NCBI RefSeq assembly: GCF_900086985.1
Contig: NZ_LT593974.1
Location: forward strand, 3,720,001-3,784,000
Source: Halomonas sp. HL-93
Lineage (GTDB): Bacteria > Pseudomonadota > Gammaproteobacteria > Pseudomonadales > Halomonadaceae
Reading direction: 5' to 3'
Length of the DNA: 64,000 nucleotides
Below, piece by piece: positions 9,903-18,623 of the stretch. Position numbers and translations under genes: made by a program. Each line of letters opens with the position of its first letter. Within the stretch, counting starts at the first letter, position 1. The notes beneath the pieces were generated by a model. It was given only the letters and a program-made list of their open reading frames with translations, was not told the DNA's origin and searched no databases.

Positions 9903-10958
9903 ATGGCGAGTATTACCTTGGAAGGGCTGAAGAAGACCTATAGCGGTGATGTTCAGGCAGTCAAAGGCGTAGACCTTGAGGTGCGTGACGGTGAGTTCGT
10001 GGTGCTGGTGGGGCCATCAGGCTGCGGCAAGTCCACCCTGCTGCGCATGGTCGCGGGTCTTGAGACCATCACCGACGGCACGCTGAAAATCGGTGAGCGC
10101 GTGGTCAACCAACTCGAACCCGCCGAACGTGATATCGCCATGGTGTTTCAGAACTATGCGCTCTACCCCCACATGACGGTGTACAACAACCTCGCCTATG
10201 GCCTGAAGAATCGTGGCTTTGCCAAAGCCGATATTGAACAGCGGGTGAACAACGCGGCTAAAATGCTCGAAATCGAAAGCTTTCTTGACCGCAAACCGCG
10301 CAAGCTTTCCGGTGGCCAGCGCCAGCGGGTAGCCATGGGCCGTGCGCTGGTACGCGAACCTGCAGCATTCCTGTTCGACGAGCCGCTCTCCAACCTGGAC
10401 GCCAAACTGCGCGTGCAAATGCGCGTGGAGATCAAACAGCTACAGCGGCGCCTGAAAACCACCAGCCTATATGTCACCCACGATCAATTGGAAGCCATGA
10501 CGCTGGGCGACCGTTTAGTGGTGCTGAACGCCGGCCAGATCGAGCAAGTGGGCACGCCTATGGAGATCTACGCACGCCCCGCGACCATGTTCGTGGCAGG
10601 CTTCATCGGCTCGCCCGCCATGAACATGGTGCCAGTCGAGTACTTACACGCACGTGGCGCCAACGGCCTGCTGGATAACCTGCCTGACGGCACCGATATC
10701 GTCGGCATTCGCCCGGATGACATGCAGCTGGCCCCACCGAATGCGCCTCACCTGATCGTCGAGTCAACCCTCATGCTGTATGAAGCCGCCGGTGCCGAAA
10801 GCCATCTATATGTGAACCTTGCCGACAGCGACCAACCCACGGTGATTCGCGTATCCGGCCAGCCGCCGGTCGCCGAGGGCGAAACGCTCCGCTTTTACGT
10901 TACCCGCGACGCCTTACACCCCTTCAACAGCACCACAGGGCAGCGCACCGGGGATTGA
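9903..10958 (+). CDS. ugpC: sn-Glycerol-3-phosphate ABC transporter ATP-binding protein UgpC
   Basis: 351 residues, of the MalK/UgpC class. The Walker A motif GPSGCGKST (residues ~37-45), Q-loop [10 protein letters not shown], signature LSGGQRQR, Walker [13 protein letters not shown] and the switch His in VTHDQ are all intact. The C-terminal ~110 residues form the OB-type regulatory domain, with GIRPDDM. It energises UgpAE and ends the operon. No clear terminator follows, and the next gene on the same strand is the ECF sigma factor about 120 bases on. Confidence 0.95.
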   Translation: MASITLEGLKKTYSGDVQAVKGVDLEVRDGEFVVLVGPSGCGKSTLLRMVAGLETITDGTLKIGERVVNQLEPAERDIAMVFQNYALYPHMTVYNNLAYGLKNRGFAKADIEQRVNNAAKMLEIESFLDRKPRKLSGGQRQRVAMGRALVREPAAFLFDEPLSNLDAKLRVQMRVEIKQLQRRLKTTSLYVTHDQLEAMTLGDRLVVLNAGQIEQVGTPMEIYARPATMFVAGFIGSPAMNMVPVEYLHARGANGLLDNLPDGTDIVGIRPDDMQLAPPNAPHLIVESTLMLYEAAGAESHLYVNLADSDQPTVIRVSGQPPVAEGETLRFYVTRDALHPFNSTTGQRTGD

Positions 10959-11079
10959 GTCCGTCAGTTCAGGGAAATAGTCAGTCAACAGGGTCATCAT
11001 AGGCTACGTTTGAGAAAGTGAAATTGACGCCTAGCTGATTTTTTAACCCTGTGTGAGGACCACCCATGGACTTTCGGCC

Positions 11080-12309
11080 ATGAGTATCGAGCCTTCTGCC
11101 CTCGACTCGCTGTATCGTATTTACTCCCGGCGCGTTCAGGCGACGTTGATTCGCCTGTTGGGAGATTTCGAGCTTGCCGAAGAAGCCATGCAGGACGCTT
11201 TCGTTGCGGCTGTCCAACAATGGCCCGTGAGCGGTGAGCCTGACAACCCCCAAGCATGGCTGATTCGTACCGGCTATCACTGTGGGATTGATCAAATTCG
11301 TCAGCGCAGCACCGCCCGCCGACGGGCCCACATGCTATTGCCTATTGAAGAGGCGTTGGAGATCAACGATGCCGCTATTGAAGACGACTCGTTGCGGCTT
11401 CTCTTCACCTGCTGCCATCCAAGCCTGAGTATAGAAGCCCGCATTGCGTTGACCCTACGCGAAATGTGCGGGTTGACCACCGAGCAGGTGGCCAGCGCAC
11501 TGCTGATGAAACCCACGACGCTGGCCCAACGTATCGTACGGGCCAAACGTAAAATTCGCGATGCGCATATCCCTTATACGGTGCCTGCCCAGAAAGAACT
11601 CCCCGAGCGCCTACCCGATGTGCTCCAAGTGATTTACCTAGTTTTCAACGAAGGCTACTCCAGCAGCATGGGCACTGCGGTGGTCGATATCAGCCTGGCC
11701 CGCGAGGCATTACGGCTTGGCGCTGAGCTGGCAAGACTGCTGCCACGGGGCGAAGTATTTGGGCTAATGGCGCTGATGCTGCTCAATAATGCCCGCCGGG
11801 ATGCACGTCAAAATAGCGCCGGCGAGTTGATGACGCTGGAAGCCCAGGATCGCCGCCTATGGCATCAAGAGGAGATTGCCACCGGCATCGAATGGCTAGA
11901 ACAGGCATTGGCATTAACACCGCTCGGCTACTATACCCTTCAGGCCTCGATTGCCGCCGTGCATTCCAAGGCCAGCCGCGCCGATAAGACCGACTGGGCA
12001 CGCATTGTGAGGCTCTACGATGCCCTATGCCGACGCTTTCCATCGCCAATCCTGACGCTGAACTACGCCGTCGCCATTGCCATGAACGGTGCTCCCGATA
12101 CCGGCCTGAAATTACTCGACGACATCGCGCATCATCCGCAAATCAGCCGCTATCATCTATTTTATGCCGCTAAAGCAGATTTACTGCGTCGCCAAGGTCA
12201 GCATGAAGCCGCGCGCAGTGCCTATCACCAGGCGCTGCAATTGGCCACCCAGGCCCCAGAAAAGCGCTTCCTAATCAGCCGCTTGGCCGAGCTGGAAAAT
12301 TCACCATAA
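11080..12309 (+). CDS. ECF42-type RNA polymerase sigma factor with C-terminal TPR-like extension
   Basis: About 409 residues, far longer than a usual ECF sigma. Sigma region 2 lies at residues ~10-70 (LGDFELAEEAMQDAFVAA) and region 4 at ~105-165 (LTLREMCGLTTEQVASALL). A long helical, Ala/Leu-rich C-terminal part of ~230 residues follows, of the DUF6596/TPR kind that marks group ECF42. These sigmas have no membrane anti-sigma and sit beside DGPF/YCII genes, exactly as here. The start is uncertain. The ATG at 11080 gives the family-like N-terminus, but the better SD (GAGGA, 11055-11059) is 20 bases off, and a GTG at 11053 is the in-frame alternative. The inducing signal is unknown. Confidence 0.87.
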   Translation: MSIEPSALDSLYRIYSRRVQATLIRLLGDFELAEEAMQDAFVAAVQQWPVSGEPDNPQAWLIRTGYHCGIDQIRQRSTARRRAHMLLPIEEALEINDAAIEDDSLRLLFTCCHPSLSIEARIALTLREMCGLTTEQVASALLMKPTTLAQRIVRAKRKIRDAHIPYTVPAQKELPERLPDVLQVIYLVFNEGYSSSMGTAVVDISLAREALRLGAELARLLPRGEVFGLMALMLLNNARRDARQNSAGELMTLEAQDRRLWHQEEIATGIEWLEQALALTPLGYYTLQASIAAVHSKASRADKTDWARIVRLYDALCRRFPSPILTLNYAVAIAMNGAPDTGLKLLDDIAHHPQISRYHLFYAAKADLLRRQGQHEAARSAYHQALQLATQAPEKRFLISRLAELENSP

Positions 12310-12324
12310 AAAAGTGACCGAGCC

Positions 12325-12351
12325 TGTCGATTTATGGACACACCAAACGTC
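12325..12351 (+). promoter_or_regulatory. Predicted ECF42-dependent promoter
   Basis: TGTCGA (12325-12330) is separated by 17 bases from CGTC (12348-12351), just upstream of the first DGPF gene. This agrees with the ECF42 target motif as I recall it from work on Streptomyces (TGTCGA at -35, CGT/A-C type at -10). A start point near 12358 would leave a leader of about 30 bases before ATG 12388. Confidence 0.7.
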
Positions 12352-12387
12352 TAGAGAGTATCTACCATCACATTAAAAGGACTCTCA

Positions 12388-13233
12388 ATGAAATTCATGC
12401 TGATACGCCGCGCCGATGCCAACACCGAAAATGGCGCTATGCCATCTCAGGACATGCTCGCCGCCATGGCCGCTTATAACCAGCGAATGACCGAGGCAGG
12501 CGTGTTTTTGAGCGGCGACGGCTTACATCCGACCAGCGAAGGGTGCCTGATCCGTTTCGAGAATGGTGAGCCCACCCTCATCCCCGGGCCGCTGTCTCCA
12601 GCCAGTGAGCGTATTGCCGGTTACAGCGTGCTCGAAGCCCCGTCCCTGCAGGCGGCCATTGAGTGGGCCCAGCAGTGGCCCACCCAGGATGCCGATGGCA
12701 ACGTCACCCTAGAGCTACGGCGTTACTTCTCACTGGAGGATTTCGAGCCCGGTGCTGGTCTCGAGCAGCACCGTACCCTCGCTCGTGTACCGGATGCCAT
12801 GAACGTGCACGTCGCGTTTCCCGGCACCTGCCGTGAAGCCATGCAGTTCTATGCCGACGTGACCGGCGGGCAGCTGGAGTGCCTGTTGACCTATGCTGAA
12901 ACACCCGCCGCTGAACACTCACCACCGGAACTCCACGACCGCATCATCCATGCATCACTGAACCTACGGGGTCGTCGCTTAATGGGCGCGGATATGGCGG
13001 GTGACTGCTATACACCACCCCAAGGGGTAGAGGTTCAATTGGAGTATCAGGATATCGAGCAGGCCGCCCGAACCTTTGCCCAGCTAGCAGAGGGGGGAAA
13101 GATTACCATGCCGTTCGAAGCGACCTTCTGGTCACCAGGGTTTGGCATGGCCACCGACCGCTTTGGCATTCAGTGGATGATCAACGTATCGACGGAACAC
13201 TGCCCACTGGCAAGTGAAGGAGGTAACCCATGA
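12388..13233 (+). CDS. YCII/DGPF-VOC two-domain protein
   Basis: 281 residues. The N-terminal ~115 residues are a YCII/DGPF-type fold (MKFMLIRRAD start). The C-terminal ~140 resemble a PhnB-like VOC domain (VHVAFPGTCREAMQFYADV; a final FGMATDRFGIQWMIN segment). It is the first gene downstream of the predicted ECF42 promoter, with AAAGGA about 10 bases before its ATG. DGPF proteins are the usual partners and targets of ECF42 sigmas; their biochemical role is not established. Its stop overlaps the next gene by 4 bases, which indicates translational coupling. Confidence 0.82.
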   Translation: MKFMLIRRADANTENGAMPSQDMLAAMAAYNQRMTEAGVFLSGDGLHPTSEGCLIRFENGEPTLIPGPLSPASERIAGYSVLEAPSLQAAIEWAQQWPTQDADGNVTLELRRYFSLEDFEPGAGLEQHRTLARVPDAMNVHVAFPGTCREAMQFYADVTGGQLECLLTYAETPAAEHSPPELHDRIIHASLNLRGRRLMGADMAGDCYTPPQGVEVQLEYQDIEQAARTFAQLAEGGKITMPFEATFWSPGFGMATDRFGIQWMINVSTEHCPLASEGGNP

Positions 13234-13619
13234 AGTACGTTGCGCTGGTGTATTACCAGGAACAACTCATCAACGCCATGAGCGAACAGGCATGGCAAGA
13301 CCTTAATCAGGAGTGCATCGCCGGGGTAGAGCGTCTGAGCGCCAGCGGCCACTACCTGGCCGGGCAGCCATTACAACCAACGGAGACGGCAACCACCGTA
13401 CGCGTGCGCGATGGCGAGACGTTAATCTCCGATGGCCCCTTCGCAGAAACCAAAGAGCAACTGGCAGGCTTCTATCTGCTTGAAGCCCACGACTTGAATG
13501 AGGCGCTGCAGCTGGCTAGCCGCATCCCACCCGCCAGGCTGGGTAGCATTGAGGTACGCCCCGTTCGAGAACTTCCCCCTAAAGCAGAACCAAAAAAAGA
13601 ACCTGGAGAACAGCCATGA
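13230..13619 (+). CDS. YCII-related (DGPF) protein
   Basis: 129 residues with the diagnostic DGPF motif in the segment ISDGPFAETKEQLAGFYLLE (residues ~70-89). Small ferredoxin-like alpha/beta fold. AGGAGG precedes the ATG within the 3' end of the upstream gene. It is the middle member of the three-gene DGPF/VOC/DUF1428 set controlled by the ECF42 sigma. The Lys/Pro/Glu-rich tail is probably disordered. Function is unknown beyond the sigma association. Confidence 0.87.
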   Translation: MKYVALVYYQEQLINAMSEQAWQDLNQECIAGVERLSASGHYLAGQPLQPTETATTVRVRDGETLISDGPFAETKEQLAGFYLLEAHDLNEALQLASRIPPARLGSIEVRPVRELPPKAEPKKEPGEQP

Positions 13620-13984
13620 GCGAGCTTACACACCCTTATGTTGATGGTTTCGTCGCTGCCGTGCCCACCGCTAATAAAGCGGAATTTATTGAGCATGCCC
13701 GTGCCGCGGCCGTTGTTTTCAAGGAGCACGGCGCACTGCGGGTCGTGGAGTGCTGGGGAGACGATGTCCCCGAAGGAGAAGTGACCTCCTTCACCATGGC
13801 GGTCAAGCGCAGGGATGACGAAAGCATCATCTTCTCCTGGATAGAGTGGCCATCCCGCGCCGTGCGCGATGAGGCTATGCCCAAAGTCATGCAGGATCCG
13901 CGCCTAGAGATGGACGTTAACCCGATGCCGTTTGATGGCAAGCGACTCATCTTTGGGGGCTTTGAAAGCATCATTGATGAATGA
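13616..13984 (+). CDS. DUF1428 family protein
   Basis: 122 residues. The start YVDGFVAAVPTANKAEFIEHA and the end MPFDGKRLIFGGFESI are characteristic of DUF1428, a small ferredoxin-like (dimeric alpha/beta barrel) family often found near ECF42 sigmas. Its ATG overlaps the preceding stop by 4 bases. Last gene of the operon; a large imperfect inverted-repeat structure follows within 15 bases. Confidence 0.87.
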   Translation: MSELTHPYVDGFVAAVPTANKAEFIEHARAAAVVFKEHGALRVVECWGDDVPEGEVTSFTMAVKRRDDESIIFSWIEWPSRAVRDEAMPKVMQDPRLEMDVNPMPFDGKRLIFGGFESIIDE

Positions 13985-13994
13985 AAACATGCAT

Positions 13995-14066
13995 TAGCGC
14001 AGTGCTGTCAGTGGTCCAGCATGCCCTTGCATTGACCTGGGCCACTACGGTGAAAGCACAGCGCTA
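13995..14066 (+). other. Nested inverted-repeat structure (candidate structured RNA or palindromic element)
   Basis: The outer stem TAGCGCAGTGCT / AGCACAGCGCTA (13995-14006 with 14055-14066) pairs 11 of 12 bases. The inner stem AGTGGTCCAG / CTGGGCCACT (14010-14019 with 14037-14046) pairs fully if one G-U is allowed. A 17-base loop lies between. There is no T-run, so it is not an ordinary terminator. It sits directly after the ECF42 operon. Confidence 0.55.
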
Positions 14067-14137
14067 GGGCGGCGTTCATATCAATGTCATGGTTGACCGG
14101 TAGCGTGCCATTAAAGGCCTGACTAACGGTGACAATA

Positions 14138-14281
14138 ATGGCTAACCAACCGCGAAAACCCCTTAGCGAAGAAGAAATTACTTACCTGGTCGAGCTGGCG
14201 AATGGCAATGCGCTAGCAAAACAGCGCAGGCGTGAGCGCAAGAACTCACGCCCACCCCGCACGCCCTCACCAGGGGAGTGA
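14138..14281 (+). CDS. Small basic hypothetical protein, 47 aa
   Basis: A 47-codon frame beginning MANQPRKPLSEEEITYL and ending in a very basic Arg/Lys/Pro-rich tail. It has a plausible acidic-then-basic layout for a small nucleic-acid- or ribosome-associated protein, but no family is recognised. The SD is weak. Its end overlaps the end of the convergent SDR gene by 15 bases. Coding status is moderate. Confidence 0.45.
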   Translation: MANQPRKPLSEEEITYLVELANGNALAKQRRRERKNSRPPRTPSPGE

Positions 14282-14932
14282 CTCGCCATTGCTATGCCAA
14301 AACCCACCGCTAGTGTCGAGCGTTAGCGCGTCAATGCGGGCGGCGATGCCCAACGCGGCGTCTTGAGGGCTGATCAACCCCCCAAAGTTCACCATGCGCG
14401 TTTGCACATAGCCGGGATGCAACTGAGCCACGGCAATTCCACGCGGTCTCAAGTCCATCGCCAACGATTTGCCAAACGCATTGAGCGCTGCTTTAGACGC
14501 CCGATAACCATAACGGCCGCCCGAATCGTTATCCGCAATTGAACCCATCCGGCTGGTGATGTTGGCAATCTTACTGCCTTTGTTAAGGTGAGGTAATAGA
14601 GCCTGCGTAACACGCAGCGGTGCATAAGCGTTGATTTCCATTTGCTCGCGTATACTGTGGAAATCAATACTGCCCAGCGACTCATCGCGCAACAGGCCGG
14701 CATTGTTGATGAGCAGATCCAACGTCTGGCCCTCAAGCGCCCCGGCAAGCCTAGCAACGTCCTCAGGCTGAGTGATATCAATCCCCTCAACCACTTGATC
14801 GGCCACGCGATCAAGTGCTTCTGAGGACTGCCGGCAAACCCCTAGCACTCGATAGCCCGCTTCAGCGTAGTGCTCAGCAAGTGCCAGCCCAACACCCCGG
14901 TTGGCGCCGGTAATTAATACGGTGGATGTCAT
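14267..14932 (-). CDS. Short-chain dehydrogenase/reductase
   Basis: 221 residues, compact classical SDR. The cofactor motif TGANRGVG is at residues ~7-14, NNAG at ~75-78, catalytic Ser in NITSRMGS (~125) and YxxxK as YGYRASK (~141-147). NAD(P)-dependent oxidoreductase, cytoplasmic; the substrate cannot be told from sequence. It resembles the C-factor/sniffer type. Single gene, divergent from the glycosyltransferase. Confidence 0.9.
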   Translation of the reverse strand: MTSTVLITGANRGVGLALAEHYAEAGYRVLGVCRQSSEALDRVADQVVEGIDITQPEDVARLAGALEGQTLDLLINNAGLLRDESLGSIDFHSIREQMEINAYAPLRVTQALLPHLNKGSKIANITSRMGSIADNDSGGRYGYRASKAALNAFGKSLAMDLRPRGIAVAQLHPGYVQTRMVNFGGLISPQDAALGIAARIDALTLDTSGGFWHSNGESLPW

Positions 14933-15060
14933 CGTCTACTCTCCATTCTCAGTGATTGGGTCATGAATGATCGCCTGTCATCGCTTATTCACCAGGCTGT
15001 CTCGGCTGTGTCATGCGCACCAGCCACACTGGCGCAAATGGATGAAAGAGCGAATGGAAC

Positions 15061-16224
15061 ATGCGGCTTTGCATCGTCAGCGAAACATGGGCTCCGGAAA
15101 TCAACGGCGTCGCGCACACCCTGAGCCGACTCAGCCGGGAGCTGGCGCATCACCAGGTCGACATCGATGTCATCCGGCCGAAACCCGCTTGTGCGGCCAA
15201 AGCTCCCCTGGTCCGTGCTGAGTTACAGGTGCCCCGCTGTTCAATACCTGGCTACCGCGAGGTTCAGGTGGGCTTTTGTCGCCCCGCAACCCTGCGCAAG
15301 TTCTGGAAAGCGAATCGCCCCGATGTGATTTACCTCGCCACCCAGGGCCCGCTGGGCTGGTCGGCCCGCCAGGCCGCCCGGCGGCTGGGCATCCCTTTGG
15401 TCGCTGGCTGGCACACCAATTTTGACCACTACTGCGGCGATTACGGCGTCCCCTGGCTCGCCTCAGCGACCCGCCGCTACTTACGCTATTTCCACAATGG
15501 CTGTGGGTTAACGCTGGTGCCCACGCATCTTCAGGCCCGCCAGCTTCGCCAGCAAGGTATCAACGACGTTAAAGTCATGTCACGAGGTATCGATGGGGAG
15601 CGCTTCTCTCCTACCCACCGAGACCCTGAATTAAGGCGTAGCTGGGGGGTTAACGACCATCAGCCGGTGGCGCTGTATGTAGGCCGACTCGCCGCTGAGA
15701 AAAACCTAGCACTGCTACAGGAAACCTATCACGCCATGCGCAACGTTCGCCCCGACATGGCACACGTTATCGTTGGCGACGGGCCCGCGCGAGCTCAGCT
15801 TGAACATGCGCTTCCCGATGCGCATTTTACTGGCTTTATTGACCCCGACGCGCTCGCCCAACATTACGCAAGCGCCGACCTGTTTATCTTTCCATCGCTG
15901 TCTGAAACCTGGGGAAATGTGGTTAGCGAAGCCATGGCAAGCGGATTAGCCGTGGTGGCTTACCGCCACGCGGCCAGCGCCGAGCTGATTCAAAACGGCT
16001 ACAACGGCATCACCGTACCCATCGACGATCCAGCGGCATTTTGCCAAGCCGCGGTGTCGTTATGTCAGCACCCGGCGGACTACGCAAAATATAGTCGCCT
16101 GGCCCGCTTGAGAGCACTTGAACAGAACTGGTCGGGCATCGCCCAGCAGTTCCTTCATTATCTTCTAAAGGCCCAGGAGGCTTATCATGCGACCCCGTCC
16201 CCTCGTCGTATTCGACCGTCTTGA
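15061..16224 (+). CDS. Family 4 glycosyltransferase
   Basis: 387 residues, GT-B fold. The N-terminus IVSETWAPEINGVAHTLSRL is the glycine-rich acceptor-side loop. The donor-site motif SLSETWGNVVSEAMASG (residues ~280-296) carries the usual E-x7-E pair, and GRLAAEKN is the phosphate-contact segment. It resembles the GtcA/SqdX-like or mannosyl/glucosyl-lipid transferases. Its 3' end overlaps the PAP2 phosphatase gene by 38 bases, suggesting a coupled lipid-linked pathway such as glycolipid synthesis. Confidence 0.88.
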   Translation: MRLCIVSETWAPEINGVAHTLSRLSRELAHHQVDIDVIRPKPACAAKAPLVRAELQVPRCSIPGYREVQVGFCRPATLRKFWKANRPDVIYLATQGPLGWSARQAARRLGIPLVAGWHTNFDHYCGDYGVPWLASATRRYLRYFHNGCGLTLVPTHLQARQLRQQGINDVKVMSRGIDGERFSPTHRDPELRRSWGVNDHQPVALYVGRLAAEKNLALLQETYHAMRNVRPDMAHVIVGDGPARAQLEHALPDAHFTGFIDPDALAQHYASADLFIFPSLSETWGNVVSEAMASGLAVVAYRHAASAELIQNGYNGITVPIDDPAAFCQAAVSLCQHPADYAKYSRLARLRALEQNWSGIAQQFLHYLLKAQEAYHATPSPRRIRPS

Positions 16225-16726
16225 TTTGCTGGAATGGCAGTTTTGCCAGCGCGTGTCGCGTTTGTCGCTCTATCGTCCCTGGCGACTCACCCTGCAGGCC
16301 GCCAGCCGCTTGGGCGATTGGCCGATTTGGGTGCTGCTGATTATGGCGCAACCCTGGCTTCAGCCTAATGGTGCTTGGCGGGTCATGCAGTACACGGTGA
16401 TCGCCAGCGTCGCCATAGCGATTTACCGATTGGTAAAAACCCGCTTATGCCGTGAGCGTCCCTTTATTACTTACGGTGCAGGCATTGAGTGCTGTGAACC
16501 GGCCCGCGACCGTTACAGTTTCCCCAGCGGCCATACCATGCACGCAGTGATGTTTAGCATCTTGGTGGCCGCCCACACGCCGTGGTTATTGCCTGTGGTC
16601 ATCCCCCTATCGGTGCTGATTGCGATATCCCGAGTCGGCCTGGGCCTGCACTATGTCAGCGACGTGTTAGCGGGTGCCGCGTTGGGATGCGCTTTTGCCT
16701 TGGCAAGCCTCTATTGGATGGGGTAA
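16187..16726 (+). CDS. PAP2-family membrane phosphatase
   Basis: 179 residues with several membrane helices. The three phosphatase signature motifs are present: KTRLCRERPF (~residues 84-93), PSGHTMH (~115-121) and SRVGLGLHYVSDV (~150-162). Likely dephosphorylates a lipid phosphate or undecaprenyl-type pyrophosphate at the inner membrane. CAGGAGG precedes the ATG inside the glycosyltransferase gene, so the two are translationally coupled. Confidence 0.9.
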   Translation: MRPRPLVVFDRLDLLEWQFCQRVSRLSLYRPWRLTLQAASRLGDWPIWVLLIMAQPWLQPNGAWRVMQYTVIASVAIAIYRLVKTRLCRERPFITYGAGIECCEPARDRYSFPSGHTMHAVMFSILVAAHTPWLLPVVIPLSVLIAISRVGLGLHYVSDVLAGAALGCAFALASLYWMG

Positions 16727-16841
16727 CCCCGACTGGTTTTCGCGTAAATAGTCACTAACCACTATGGTTAATTCAACCCTGTCTTTTTGAATGCGCCCGC
16801 TTGGCGTTAATAGCGGTGTGCCTGCATCAAGGAGTGATGAG

Positions 16842-18293
16842 ATGACTATGACGGTGGGTGAATTATTTATCGCGCTAGTCACCATTGCATTAGTTCTTTT
16901 AGCCAGCAATGCTCTGCGACTATGGCTTCCCTGGTTAAGACGACTCTTCCTGCCTAGCTCGGTCATTGGCGGCTTACTGCTGTTAGTGATGGGCCCAGAT
17001 GTGCTGGGTCGCGTTCTGCCTAGTTTTTTTGAAGAGAGCCCTGGGCTGTTTCCTGCCTATGTGCAAGAGAGCTGGGCAGCGCTGCCAAGCTTGCTGATTA
17101 ATGTTGTCTTCGCGGCGTTGTTTATTGGTAAAACAATCCCCGGTTTACGCACTATTTGGTTGCGCGCGGGGCCACAAGTGGTGGTCGGCCAAACAATGGC
17201 GTGGGGCCAATATGTTGTCGGCTTGAGCCTGGCACTGCTGGTATTGGTACCGGTGTTCAACATGAACCCCATGGTGGGTGCGTTAATCGAAATCGGCTTT
17301 GAGGGCGGTCACGGTACAGCGGCTGGCATGGCCGACACCTTTGAAGAGCTAGGTTTTGAAGAGGGGGCGGATCTTGCCCTGGGCTTGGCAACAGTAGGTA
17401 TTGTCGCGGGGGTGTTGATTGGCACTGTACTGATCAATATTGCCGCGCGCCGCGGGATCATCCACCTTAAGGATGAGAGCCAGCACGCTGATGACCCGGA
17501 CGAGCTAATGCATGAAGACGAGCGACCTTCCACTGAAGAGTTCAGCGAGTTCAAAAAAGATCTGGTGCAAGAGTCGGGTACGACGGACCCACTAAGTCTG
17601 CATATCGGCTTAGTGGGCATCGCCATTTTGATCGGCTGGCTAATTCTGTCTGGGCTACAGTGGATTGAGCAAGTCACCTGGGCTCGCGATGGAGGCTTAG
17701 AAGTTCTTGCTCACGTTCCTCTGTTCCCTATCGCCATGATCGGTGGCGTCATCGTTCAACTGGTGGTGATGCGGTTTGGGTTACACCGCCATGTGTCTAG
17801 CCGCACCATGTCACGCATTGCAGGCACCGCGCTGGACTTTACCATCGTGGCAGCACTCGCCACCCTTTCACTCACCACCTTGGGAGATTACTTTCTCCCC
17901 TTCCTGCTACTCGCTGTAGCGGGGATTGCCTGGGGGCTATTCGTACTCATTGTGATTGCTCCCCGCGTTATCCCTGAAAACTGGTTTGAACGTGGAGTAG
18001 GTGATTTTGGCCAGTCAATGGGGGTCACCGTGACCGGCCTACTGTTGATGCGCATGGCAGACCCGAAAAATGAGTCTGGCGCACTAGAGAGTTTTGGTTA
18101 TAAACAGCTGATGTTTGAACCGATTGTGGGAGGTGGGCTGTTTACAGCCGCCGCCTTGCCGTTGATTGCCGAATTTGGCGCCTTAGCCGTGCTTATTTTT
18201 GCCAGCCTGTTAACCGTCGGGTGGCTCGCATTTGGCTTACTCTATTTCGGGCGTATGGTGCCTGATCGCGGCAAAGGGCACTGGAAGAGCTAA
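16842..18293 (+). CDS. GltS-like sodium:glutamate-type symporter
   Basis: 483 residues from ATG 16842, chosen because AAGGAG lies at 16829-16834. The open frame extends to 16791 without SD support. About ten to twelve membrane helices in two halves are joined by a hydrophilic, strongly acidic loop (residues ~205-260: HADDPDELMHEDERPSTEE). The segments EIGFEGGHGTAAGM and, in the second half, VGDFGQSMGVTVTGLLLMR are the re-entrant GltS-type motifs. Longer than E. coli GltS (401 aa), mostly through the loop. Substrate specificity is an inference. Confidence 0.82.
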   Translation: MTMTVGELFIALVTIALVLLASNALRLWLPWLRRLFLPSSVIGGLLLLVMGPDVLGRVLPSFFEESPGLFPAYVQESWAALPSLLINVVFAALFIGKTIPGLRTIWLRAGPQVVVGQTMAWGQYVVGLSLALLVLVPVFNMNPMVGALIEIGFEGGHGTAAGMADTFEELGFEEGADLALGLATVGIVAGVLIGTVLINIAARRGIIHLKDESQHADDPDELMHEDERPSTEEFSEFKKDLVQESGTTDPLSLHIGLVGIAILIGWLILSGLQWIEQVTWARDGGLEVLAHVPLFPIAMIGGVIVQLVVMRFGLHRHVSSRTMSRIAGTALDFTIVAALATLSLTTLGDYFLPFLLLAVAGIAWGLFVLIVIAPRVIPENWFERGVGDFGQSMGVTVTGLLLMRMADPKNESGALESFGYKQLMFEPIVGGGLFTAAALPLIAEFGALAVLIFASLLTVGWLAFGLLYFGRMVPDRGKGHWKS

Positions 18294-18329
18294 GACCTGG
18301 CCGTGATGGGATGAAATGGCGTAACAGCC

Positions 18330-18461
18330 TTACCATTGCGGTGGCAGGTCGTCTCGGTCATCCATCAGGGGGGTGAGCGTCGTCTTGATCGCCATGTACA
18401 CCCCAACGGCGGAAAAAACTGCAAACAGCACAAACATGCCTAACATCAATCCCATGGTCAT
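18330..18461 (-). CDS. Small single-span membrane protein, 43 aa
   Basis: A 43-codon frame starting MTMGLMLGMFVLFAVFSAVG and continuing VYMAIKTTLTPLMDDRDDLPPQW. There is one clear membrane helix (residues 4-24) and a short polar, acidic tail. GGGACA lies about 7 bases before the ATG. The length, helix and absence of internal stops look genuine. No family is recognised. It converges on the symporter gene. Confidence 0.6.
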   Translation of the reverse strand: MTMGLMLGMFVLFAVFSAVGVYMAIKTTLTPLMDDRDDLPPQW

Positions 18462-18623
18462 ATGCTTGTCCCTGTGAGTCTGCGGCTTTACTGACGTTAT
18501 TGACTTCGTCGTTGTTAACCGCTGATATCATTTAACTCATAGGATAGACCAAAACATACAGCCTAGCTGTACCAATGTTATGCATCCAAGGGACAAACCG
18601 GCCGCAGCACGAAGATTGAGACG

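Noticed and set aside
13995..14066. Integron attC site
   Set aside because: The GTTRRRY/RYYYAAC core sites are missing and there is no integrase nearby.
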